64,000 bases of DNA from Synchiropus splendidus. Taxonomy: Eukaryota; Chordata; Actinopteri; Syngnathiformes; Callionymidae. Shown here piece after piece: positions 1-12,100 of the stretch; positions within the stretch are counted from its first letter, which is position 1, and every line of letters begins with the position of its first letter. Made by a program: the position numbers and the translations under genes. The notes below the pieces were generated by a model, which searched no databases, was not told where the DNA came from, and was given only the letters and a program-made list of their open reading frames with translations. The DNA is taken from positions 7,200,437-7,264,436 of the forward strand of contig NC_071334.1 of assembly GCF_027744825.2 (NCBI RefSeq), given 5' to 3'.

Positions 1-109
1 GGATATCTCCTGCTTTGTTTCCAGCGGGATTCTTCCAAATGCTTAAATCTGCCTGAAAACAAACAGCACGCTGACAAGATGGTGTTTGGTTGTGTTCACT
101 TTGTTCCAG

Positions 110-3100
110 GGTTATCCAGGAGAAGACAATAAGACCCCAGGACCTCCAGGGCCCTTAGGTGAACCAGTAGGTCTTGCTTCCTCCTTCTTGCAAAGTCTGC
201 CAAAAAACCTAAGGTGCCAAAGGTTGTCCCAGTGATCAGTTTCCTCTGCGGGATCTGACATCCTACTCATGCTCAGAAACAACCGGCGTGTTCTCACTCC
301 CATGTCGTGATATTTGGACCTTGGGAAAGTGGACCTTTGTGTCCTATACTGACGTCAAAGTCAGCCTTTTGCTTTGCAAAAGGCTATTGCTATTTGAAGC
401 CAGTCAAGCGGCTGTACGTTTTAGTCAGGGTGACTACCATCACTAAGGAGGAGGCACCTCAGTGGTTAGATATAGCTACTGACATCCTAAATGATTAAAT
501 GAGGAGAGCTTCCGTACGTCTCCCCACCTCATGCGCTGCCCATGCTGATGTGCGATCCCCGCCTGGAACGCTATACAGGAAGGTCACCTTTTTTCTCTCC
601 CTGTGCCTCGCACCGATGGCGCTAAGCTGAACACAGATATGGGGCTGTTCATTCGTTAAGGCCAACTCTACTGCACCTGCCTGGAGGCACCTCCCCTCCC
701 TTCTTGTTGCACATGTCGCTAAGCAACCATACATACCTCGGCCTTTCAAACAGCAAGATACGAAAGTCTTCACTGAGACAAAGTTTTGATCTGGTGTATC
801 TCCAATTACTATTGTCATCCTCTCTGTGTAGTGAATGTGTAGCTGGTAAAATCGGAGGTGCAGCATCCTATGGATTTGACTCGAGTCACACACACGTCCT
901 GCTCTAACATAGACCCGAGTCATCTGCATGTGTGTCGCATCACGCAGGCTTCTCAGTGAAATAACTGTTGATCGATCAGCACGAATGAAAGAGCGCAAAT
1001 GGTTGCTGAAAGTAGACGAGAGCTTTCCAATGATGTGTGACGTGCACATGCATAATGCGGTTGGAAACATGCTAAAAACACACAGTCGCAGGTCACTGAG
1101 AGACAGAGGGTAGTGTTGGAAAGAAAGTTGCACCGCACATTTTGGAGTTTTAATTCAGTTTGTAAGTGAGTCGAGAGTCATTTCATTTTACTCAGTATTC
1201 TAACTAGGCAGTGTTGTTTCACAGTTTTAGGCAAGAGCCTGTGAAACTCGAGCATCAAGAGATCTTAGTTTCAGGTTTGGTCCAGGAGCTTCTTCCGGTC
1301 CTACCTCACCTACACAAAACACCTGGATGTTGCTCCGATCCACTGGGATCCACTGGGATCCACTGGGATCCACTGGGATCCTAAGTCTAGGATTTTATAT
1401 GTGCAGAATAGTTCAAGGTTCAAATTTGTCATCTCAATTTTAATCTCAATTTAAACGTAATTGTGTCATTTTAGAGTCTCCACCTGCTAGTTGAAAAGTT
1501 ACACTGTCACAGTTTTTTTTTTAAATCCCAACTGGCCAACACTGATTTTTCCTTTTTTGTCACGATTAAATCGATTGTCACGATTAAAGTGGCCATTTTG
1601 CATTAACCTACTAAGTAACAACACTGTTGTAAAACATTGCAACTTCAAAAGCACATTTAACAAATAAACAATGCTAAATGTAAAGTGTTTAATATAAAAT
1701 AGCTATGTTTTATTCCCTTTTCTATGAACAGACCAAACCCACAATGTGAACTTCCCTGAATGTTCCCGAATGTACTGAAGAAAAATCCAAAAGGATGAAA
1801 ACAACACTTTGAGACATCTTTTCCGAGTCCTTATTTGTCAACTGATCTTGCACAATTATGTTTCCTGGACTTGACTGCATGACTACCAACCATATAATTA
1901 GAGTTGGGTGATCCACTAGGGCGAAGAAGGTAATGACATGGGCCGCTCTGTACAATCGGGGGCTCTGTTTTTTGACATGCCCATTAGCTTTATGGAAGGA
2001 TTCATGTGTGATGACCTCTTCCACTTGGATCTGCTGAGGAGTCTGTTGCTTTAGTTTGCGAGGCAGAGCTCATGGCATGTGGGTTCATACGTACAGGGCA
2101 CTTGAGTTCATCACCGTGTCTTGTGTCCATGCAGGGGCCCACAGGTGAACGAGGAGAGCGTGGAGAGCCTGGCGAGGAAGGCTACCAGGTAGTCCACTCT
2201 GCTATCTCATGCACCTTTGTATCTCCCGATTATTTATGCTTACACTATATCTTAGTGTCGTCCTTTCTCTGTCACATTTGTGGTGAAAAGGTTTTTAAAA
2301 TCAAACACTGAACTGACAAGGCCAGCAGCTGAAATGTAAACATCCCACCTCGTGGTTTGTTTTCAGGGTCATGCTGGTGTCACTGGACCTCGAGGGGCTG
2401 TTGGGTCACCAGGCCTGCCGGTATGGAAGTATCCATCTGTCCATCTATCTATCTATCTGTCTGTCTGTCTGTCTGTCCGTCTATCCATCCATCTATCTAT
2501 CTATCTATCTATTTATCTATCTGTCTGTCTGTCTGTCTGTCCATCTATGTCCACCTATTCATCTATCCATCCATTCATCTCTCCATCTATCCATCCATCT
2601 ATTTATCTCTATCTGTCCATCCATCAGATATTTATCATTTATTCTTTCAACCTCAGGGTTCGCCTGGGTTACGAGGAGAACAAGGTCCTAAAGGGGAAAC
2701 TGGTGCTTCGGTGAGTCTGACATCTCATTTCTCATTTCTCTTTGTCTCCGTGAGGTGTGTCGTCCTAATCATTAAACCATTGCCTCAAACATGGAAGTTT
2801 GTTTCCGAGTTTAACAAAAGAAGTTCTGATATTTTGACTGCTGAAATCCATCAGTTTTTGTCTTGTACAAGTGCAAACTGCTAGAAATAAATTCCACAGC
2901 ATATTCTTGGTTTCTGGAATAAGTGGTTGATGATAAACAAATGAATTAGTGAATCATCTCCAGTTCTGATTGCTCCTCAACCAGTGTTGCATAATCTTCA
3001 CAGCTGCCAAACAGAAAGACGGTCATTTGAGCTGGAAGATGAATGCAGATTGAAATGTAAACTGTAATTATTCCAACAGGAGAATGAGTCATCAACAAGG

Positions 3101-6100
3101 CAGAAACACAAACCTGCTGCCTCCATCAAATCAAAGCGAAAACAATGAGCGGATTGTGGGATGAGTGGGCTCAATTGCTCCGCTTCTGTTTAGCGCGACA
3201 TCACCGCAGAAGGTCAAAATCGGATTTGAACTGAGGAACAATGAGTCCAGATGAAAAGCAGAGGTTCTGCCAGTTCTTTCCCAGAATGAAGAAGCACGCT
3301 CACCTCAGTTCTCCCTTATCTCCTGATGTTAATCAAAGATACTGCTGACATGTTTGGAACCACAGTCAAACGTTTTGGCTTTCTGCGCTCAACTCAGTAT
3401 GTTTTGGTAAAAACAGGTCGTTCCTGAAGTGATATGACTTCTTGTTTAAATGTAGGCTCCAGCCTGCGCCCAAGAGTCTGGTTACATAAGTTGTCTTGAG
3501 ACGTGACCTTTGATCAGGTCCGTGTGACTGTTCAAACTGCGAGGTCCTGGCAGATATCACGCATCCCTATGTGCAATATGCAGAATTGCTTGGAGGCCAG
3601 GTGCGTGCGCTTATATAAGAAGTTTGAATATGAGAGATTGACTTCATTTCTTCCACTCGAGCATCAAATGCCTTCGCCAAAAATCCCTTGACCACTGTGG
3701 GATCTGTTGTTCGGTCGGCCTAATTTCAGCAAAGGGCTGTTGACTAATGGATATACAGTACACAACTGAGCAGCATCCACAGAGAGATTCGCTTGTGTTT
3801 GTTTGTGAGTAAGTTCTATCCTATTAGGGTCATTTGTTATTGTCCTGAGCTGCCGCTTCCATACGTCTCTGTCCTCGGTGGTGGCGCCAGCGAGGGATAT
3901 AACCCAGCGAGTGTTGGTAGAAGTCTGTGTTTGTTTGATTCATTTTTGTGTGTTTATGCAGGGCTCAGCGGGAAAGAAAGGAGCGAGGGGATTGAGAGGA
4001 GCACCAGGAGTTGAAGTGAGTATTGCATCACGTTGGCCGAGCACATGGCTCTCTGAAATACTTCATGTGAAAATAAACCCAAATGCCTCCCATAGTGCTG
4101 CTGAGCACATCGTGCGTGAAGCAGCAAACGCCAGTGTCAGTACTGGGTCACTAAATATTCTGTGTTTTGCTGGCCGTCAGCAGCCAACGTGACTTATATT
4201 TAAGTGGGCTGGTGAGTGGTTAGAGCTGCTGGTAATGGGTTTGATTCCAGCTTGGAGTCCTTTCTGTGCACAGTTTTTATGCTCACCCCATGCTTGTGAA
4301 TGAATGGCCCCCGTTCTCCATGATGCACATGATGTTATTTGTTGCTTAAGGGCACTATATTATTTTACATGAGGACCAATGACATCGCTCCATCTCCAAA
4401 GCTTGGCCAAAATGGAAGACATAAACCTTGCTACCAGCAGGAAAGTGAAATTATCTGTCAAGCCGTGACAGTCTCTTGTTAACTTGGGCTTGAAATAAAT
4501 TCTCGAATAATTGATCAAGTACCAGAAATCACTCTCTGAATTCTGAGTATGGTGGAAACTAAATGCTCTACATGATTTGAGCTAAAATAAATAAATAAAG
4601 AGAATAACTTTTGCTTGGCTCCTTAAAACGTCTATGAAATGGTTAAGAAGTTGTTTGTCTTAAAAGGGAAAGATTGAAACCTCTGCTGTGGTTTCATGGA
4701 AACTGTTGCTTGCTTTAAGCAGATGCTCAATATTAGCTCATATCTAAGAAAGAGAGTGATATATTTTCTTAATATTAAGCATATAAGGGAAGAGTATAGT
4801 TAAGTATAATTTGCTTGGCAAGATTATTTTTTCTTTTTACGAGAAACATGTCTTTTTAAACTGTCTCAATTAAGCAAGGGGATGAGTGATGATTTAGCTC
4901 AAAACTAAAACATACGAATACTATGAAGGTTTTTAATAGCATATTAATTCCAGATTCTACTCTGTTCATTTGCTTTCAACTGATCAATCCACACAAAACA
5001 CTGTGAATTCCTGCAGGGGGCTTTTGGCTTACCTGGACTGGTGGGACCGATTGGTTACCCTGGACCTGATGGTCCACCAGGACTGACTGGCTTACCTGGA
5101 CTCCCTGGGAAAAGAGGACGCAAGGTAAACAAACACATGGATTTGTATGCCATGCAAGTGTAGATGCAAATTATCTGACAAGAACTGAGCAATTTGGGTG
5201 GGTCAGTAAAGGTTTGAACCAAGGCAAAGAAAACGGTCAGTTCCGGTGAGCTACGTAATGACCACTTGCCTTAAATTGTGTAGGCGTTGTGTCCGCTTGC
5301 AGAATTCTGCTATTTATATGTTATAATTTCATGTTTGCAACTGTAGTGAGTACAAAGGACCAGGCCATTTTTGAATATCTTACTCATAAAATAGTCAGCA
5401 TTCCATCACATATGAAGCAGTCCATCTCATCTCAGCGTAATATGTGAGAGTGCAACAACTAGCAATATGATCTTGTTCGTGTAAACATCAGTGACTTCAT
5501 GCTGAATTCAGTCACACATGACCAGTGTTGCTCTGATGAACTGAATGTGCTTTAACTGCTCTGATTCTTCTCTCAGCAGCATCAAAGTCTTTTGCTTTTC
5601 ATTGTCACACATGCCTTTAGGGTTAGAACATGGGGTCAGTCGCAATTACGCCTCTGAGTGACGGTATTAGGCCGACCGACTTCTTATGCAAGGGCCGCGC
5701 TGTCGACAGGTTGGGGCTGGGACTCGCCCTGTAAACCTCTCGCTGTAATTCCAAGCGCTTTATCTTCTCGTCTCCTGTTGATGGAGAAACAGAAGCCATA
5801 TGTGAGGTGTCGAGCCACTCAGTCTGTTATTCTAATATCATTCGCTCCCCCTTTCTGCTCCACCGCACTGCCGATGGAGCAGGAAACCGCTATGGTCTGC
5901 GGTGCAAGAAAGCAGCTCAGTGACAGGCAGTCGATGGCATGTGAACATTCTTACAGCACACTGTCGAGTAATGTTATGACCGGGAGAGACCAGCAGGCTT
6001 CATGTATCCTAGACTACATGCTTGTTTATGTGTTTTCTCATGCATCTTTCCGCACTTACTGTAGTACCAGCATTTTTAGCTTGTCAAATCAGCATATGCT

Positions 6101-9100
6101 AAATCATCAGCCTGTTTCTGGATCACATTTTACCACTCACAATGGTGTTTGCAGGGGCAGAGAGGTTTGGTGGGACAGGAGGGACCTGCTGGACGCCCAG
6201 GTCCAAGAGGAGAGGCAGGGCTCCCCGGACCACCTGGAGATGTCGGACCACCTGGACAGAAGGTGCAACTAATGACTTAAAATAAATGTTTTGTTGAAAC
6301 ATAACAACTGCCTGTCTTTTGTTCAGGGAGCAATTGGCCTGCCAGGAGACAGGGGTTCTGCAGGGTTTAAAGGTTTAGAGGGGACCACTGGTGATCAGGG
6401 AAGGAAGGGAGACCCAGGGGCAAAGGGGCAACAAGTAAGTCCTACAACACTTTTATGGTTTTCACCACTACACATACCTGAGTTTCATTTGGCTTTATGA
6501 CTGTAAAAAATATTTTAAAAAGTAGTGTGTTTAGGCTCCCACATTTCACCATGACTCTGGGTATGGTGACAAAAACCAAAATAAACACCTGGAATGTTTT
6601 CTCTTTAGAACGTAGTTCGAAATTCTGAAATGACGTCATGAAGCATGCTGCGATGAGGACTTATAAATATTTTACATACTTCGATTAACAAACTTTGACA
6701 CCTGGACTTCTGTTATTCAGTTTTTCAGTCCATTGGTGAATGCCCTTGTCATCATTGTACTGTGAGATTGTATCCACTTTTGAGTGGTGATATGTTTGAA
6801 ATGCCTGTTAAATCCGCAGCGACAGGATGGTTTATGAGGGTTAAAATGAATGTCATGTGCACATGAAGAAGTCTGATCAGTGGCTGGGGACAGCTCTGCG
6901 ATTGAAGGTGTCACTCTTGGCAGTGTGTATCACTATGCCTCGTGAAATCTGGCCACAGAAAATTTGATACAGAAGAACAGATTTCAGAGAGTTGTTCTGA
7001 AATGACTGTGCTGAATGAGAACCAGGGGCATTGTTAACTCACATCAAGAGCAGTGTGCAGTGTTGAGAAGTTGGATTCCAGGCCTTTTCTCAGGCTCCTA
7101 CAAAGGGAAGCACCAGATACATCGTGAAGTAGGAGCTGTTCACTCTTCAGAAGGCGGAGATCCTTCTTTGTCACAGTGTAATGGCTGGAACTCTGCCATT
7201 TTCTTCTGAATTACGGACAAAAAAATGACCCATATAACTGTTTTATTGTAGTCTGAATAAAGAATCTGCTGACTCCGCCTTTATTTCCTGCAGGATGTTC
7301 CATATTTTATTAAATAACCTGTTTGGTTTCTGCAGCGGCCATTTAAAATTGATACCATCCTTTGGAATGTTTGTCTTGCAAAAAGAAGTCTTTATAAGTG
7401 AGCAGACTTTCTTAAATAGTTCTCTAAATTTAGCTTGAGGGGCTGAGAGAGTTGATCTGCGGTGAGGTTAAAAATGTGTCTGTCTGACACTTTTCCACCC
7501 AGAATGTAACAAATTATCTGGGCTAGGCTTGGAATGGAAACATTTCACAGATGAGGGCCAGGTTATGTAAGATCCTCACACTCTCGAGACCCGAAAAAAG
7601 GTGCTCCACTTTACTTATATAAGTCTTCAAAAGATGAAGAGAAGAGAAACAACATTCAATCTCTCGCTCCCCTGACCTTCCATCTGCTTGCCTCCATTGA
7701 TGCAGAAGAATCCGAGAGCCGGCTCGGGCCCTTGGGTCAGCTCTCTTAACAGAATCTGGTGAATAGAGCTGCTTTGCCAAGTTGCTGGCCCGAAAGCAGA
7801 GCTGTCTAGAGGATGTGGACGACTCGCTGTGCAAACACAGCGGCTGCCACCCTGGCTGACACAGGATCAAGGGCAGACACTTAAACCCCTATCAGAGTGT
7901 GTGTCTGCTGTGTGAAGGCGGAATGGTGCTTCTGTAGACCCAGACATGAACCCCTGTGTGCGTGTCCCACTTCTATTCAGATGGATGGGGAGTTTTAGAG
8001 GTCAAACTTCTGTGTTTCCACGAGAACTTGTTTTATAACAGGTTGAGAAATCACACTGCGAACCCATTCTGGCCTATCGCTCCACTCCAAATCTTGATTT
8101 AAGCGATAATAACGAAATCTAATTTTGTCATGCAGGGAGAGGCTGGTGATCCGGGGCTGGTTGGTTTGCAAGGTTTTCCGGGTCCAAAGGTGAGAATCTT
8201 ATTTAACCAAATATTGACAGACCATGATGGGCTTTTCTGACGTCTTTCGACAACAACATTTGTTTTTCTTTAATCAGGGTCCTGATGGAGATTTGGGTTT
8301 GAAAGGTTTTCCAGGTCCCAAAGGTCCCTCGGGCCCTCTGGTAAGCTTAATAAACCCATCTATATTACCTTCATGGCACGGCTCAATACCCTCCGGAGTC
8401 AAGTTGAGCGAGTTTGGTTCAAAATTGACTCACCTGCTCTCAGCAATGTCATATGATTTGGGTGATCAGTCACCCCGAAATATCTTGTCACGAATCTCCA
8501 CCTGATAGATAATACTCAGAGGATGGAGTTAAATGATGCTATCATAACTGAGAAACTGACGGCAGTAGATCACACACAATCTCATATTCAAAGTTTGAAT
8601 GCGTATCTAGTAGCGAAACATGGAGTTTAGTTTAACTTCCAAACCCGGTCTCACACCAAAAGTGGTTTTTTTTTCTTAACTTTGAAACCTAAACAATACG
8701 TAACAGCACAGGTGTGCCAAGGCCTCACCTGCGTGAGAGTCGCAGTCCTCAGACTTCATCAGATCCACAGTCAACACGATGTAAAGTTAGTTCATAAAGT
8801 GTTTCACGTTGTCATGACCTAAACTAAACATGCGTCGTGTACTATTCATTATCCATCGCTGTGAAGTCTTTTTAGTGCAGTGGAGCGGAGAGTCAACATG
8901 AGACGCTCCTGCCTGCAGCATCGCTCACACCGCTGCTACTTTTCCAGTCAGTCGCCACGTAGCATGAGGCGGCACAGGGCTGCCGCAAACCTCCATCACT
9001 GTTGATGTGGTCTGGGGTTTGCCTACTTGCACAACAAAAATTCTAATATTCTAGTCTGGAAAACACTTGAATGACCCATTGAAAATATTTCTATATTCTA

Positions 9101-12100
9101 CCTCATTAATTCTTGAAGTCAGCCTGAGCCTGTTCTCAATCGTGGATGAACTGAGCTTGGCTCCTGACCATGGTTCATCATGCAAATCGTAAAAGCACAG
9201 GAGAGTGACCTGATCTCACGTGCAACTGGTGATGTGAACAGCAAACTTCACCATCAAATCTTTACGTGAAACTGAAATCTCTTGACGATCATAATCGAAT
9301 TTGACCTTCAACTCTCCTCTTGTTTGCCTCAGGGATTCACTGGACCGGTTGGCCCTGAAGGTGTCATGGGCCCCATTGGAAGGCCTGTACGTGTCTTCAT
9401 TGGTTTCATCCACCTGTCACACAAGTCAAACGCTTCATTTTAACACGTGTTTTCTTCTTGTTTTCTGAAGGGCCCCAGAGGACCGAAGGGAGGCAGTGGT
9501 GAAATGGTGAGAACTTTCTTTACACTATTGATTTGGGGCTGCTGAATGTGAGGTGACAATAGCTGGGCAGAGCTGTTGCTTGGTCAGACTTGCCAGTCCT
9601 CTGCTGGGTTTGGTAGAATACGTTTCGATCAGGAAATGTATCCTCTTTTGTTGGAAACCCAGGTGGGAACAGTGTCTGGACTCAGCGACTGAGATAAAGT
9701 CAGCTGGTAGAGAGCAGCTGGTGGAGGTGGCCTCTTGTCTGGATGTGTCCCTCCCTGGTGAGGTGCTGCGGGGACCTGGGTGGAACCTGCAGGGTGAAGA
9801 GATTATGTCTCTCTGTTGACCTGGGAACTCTCCTAGAAATGACCATTCGGGATCGATGAGGTGCCTCCAGATAACAGCACAAAACAAGCAAATAGCTCGT
9901 TGAATAGTTCACAGGCTTCTCGCTGGGACAATCCCTGCACACAGCTCTGTTGCAACTATTTAAGAAAATAACTGTCAAGGAACAATATTGCAGAGCTCAC
10001 TTCTGCATGGGTTCCCTTCAGTTTGGGGCCTTACAGTTCTCTCTTGTGCAAACACGAGTGAGGAAATGCCTGGTCTAAATGCTTAGCTGCTGCAGCACCG
10101 CCTGCATATTAACACAGCATCCAGTGGGTAGTGTAAACCAAAATGAAATTCCCAGCTCGGCCTGAATCCTCCTGCATTTACACACAAACATGCCTGTGTA
10201 CACAAGGTCTACTATCCTCGTCATTCTCCCTCAGAGATGATGCAAAATATTTGGTGTATGATCAGGAATGGTCTGAGAAAACTGACGTCCAGAGGTTCAG
10301 TATGAGTGTTAGGCAGTCAGCCATAGGGGGCAGTAGTTGACCACTGTTTCTGCAGCTCGCTGTGGAGAGGTTTGCCTCTTTCTGTGTAATTAAAGGTCGG
10401 GTAAAATCTTCATCGGCAGATGTGACATTTGGCTTCCTTTTTTATTTTGCAGGGCCCTCAAGGACCTCAAGGCAATCCTGGACCAAGGGTGAGACAAAGT
10501 CATGCAATTTCAAAATGAGACACGAGTTAATGTTGCTGTTGCTCTGGCATAAATTTAGTCACGAAAATAGTCAGAAAACAGTGAAGGAAATTCTTCATAT
10601 ACATCTAAAAAATGACATGACATTGATTTCTTTTTTGCAGTATGCCAAGTATTTGGATCAAGAAGTGACCATAAATAAATCCGGGCCTTGCTTTAGAAAG
10701 ACTTCAATGTCATGTGCATTGTGATGCTCATGGTATTTTGGTTAGGCTAAAGTAAAGTACAGTGATCTGTTTTGATCCCATATGTTTGCATGTCCCCAAG
10801 ATTCTTGTCTGTTATGTTTTCCTAACTTGACCTGATTATGATTCTCATAAAAGACTATTGCAATACCTATAGATTTTTTCTATCTCCATAGGGCCCCCCT
10901 GGAGCTCCAGGTCCATCAGTAAGTCCTAATGCTTTTCTCTGGTATAAGATAATAAACAAAGCAAAATCCATATTGAAAACTGTGAAGTGCTCATCGCTCA
11001 GAAGAGATGCACTTGAGGTGTTGCTCTTAGTGGAGGCATTAGAGAAGGAGGAAATGAAGACCTTCGTCTTATACTGTGATTTACATTTGGGCTTCTGTTG
11101 GCCACTTATCTTTTGCTTCCAGCGTTTAACTATGGGCTTTCGGGAGATTACTAACAGCAATTTACTAAACTGCCCCTCTGGAATCATTCAGTCTGACACT
11201 CTCTACTGAACGATAACAAGCAAGCTATCAATAGAACCCCACATCTGGATGGAAGATTCCACAAATAAGCTGCAAACCTAATCTCATGATTAGACGCTGC
11301 AGCGACTAGTTTCTCTGCTCTGTAATAAAAACGCTCATCTGGTTGCTTATCAGATAATACTCCAAGATATTTTTAAGCGTTTGGCTTCTCAAAAAAAAAA
11401 AAAAAAAAAAAGGGCAGGAGAGGCAGCTGCAGCGAAAGCCTTTTTATCTGGACCCGTGATGATGTTTACACCATGTGGAATGTGTTTTTCTTCCCTTGAA
11501 TGAAGTAGGGAACGTGATAGTTTATTGATACAGGGCTCATGGTGCTGTTTATGAAGGGGTTTCTGAGAAAAATGGTGGATTTATCAGAGAAGCATTATTT
11601 TAGAACATAATCGCATTTATTGTAAATCCACAGAGGCTGTTATACGACGAGTCTGCTTTCTACGGCGCATCTGATTCTACCACTGCACACAGGATGGAGG
11701 TAAAATATCTTTTAATGAACAGGTTTATCTGTTAGCATTTCTCCCCTCACTGTCTAAGGATGTCGCTGGCGAGGGGTCATGTTCACCTAAATATCTTGAC
11801 ATTTTGTTCCGCCAGAATTTCCAGAACACTGAGATGAGTCTACCAGACCAAAACTCAGAGATCCTAAAGACTCTCCACTACCTGAGCAGTGTGATCGAGA
11901 GTATCAAAAAGCCTGTGGGAACGCGAGAGAACCCGACCCGGGTGTGCAAAGACCTGATGGACTGTCATCACAAGCCCAAAGACGGTGAGAGCGGAGTGGG
12001 TTTAGCAGATGTCGACAGATTTGTTGTCTGCGAAGCTGTTACACGGATGATAAAGTGGAATATTTGAAAGTACCATCAACAAAAGTCCAGTATATCACAT

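Larger units (their letters stand above)
110..10918 (+). other. col24a1: col24a1 triple-helix exon block (14 Gly-X-Y exons)
   Basis: Fourteen phase-0 exons, nearly all beginning with a Gly codon directly after CAG, encode uninterrupted Gly-X-Y except the first. Lengths in order are 57, 54, 54, 54, 54, 108, 108, 108, 54, 63, 54, 36, 36 and 27 bp, the 54/108 series being the signature of fibrillar collagen genes. The first exon (110-166) has 19 codons. It reads [19 protein letters not shown], so the repeat is broken at NKTP; type XXIV and XXVII chains are known to carry small helix imperfections. The last helical exon is only nine codons (GPPGAPGPS). Every exon end has a plausible donor (gtaagt, gtgagt, gtaaac and similar). 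Confidence 0.93.

Noticed and set aside
495..1133. 212-codon minus-strand open frame
   Set aside because: Inside a col24a1 intron, no recognisable motif, and plus-strand frames of similar quality overlap it.
2352..2884. Ser/Ile/Tyr/Leu repeat proteins (106-175 codons)
   Set aside because: Products of reading through the tetranucleotide microsatellite between two collagen exons.
5658..6272. 204-codon plus-strand open frame
   Set aside because: It crosses a 108-bp collagen exon in the wrong frame; the Gly-X-Y frame is the real one.
9740..9815. Gly-rich reading as an extra collagen exon
   Set aside because: Glycines are not every third residue and splice sites are absent.
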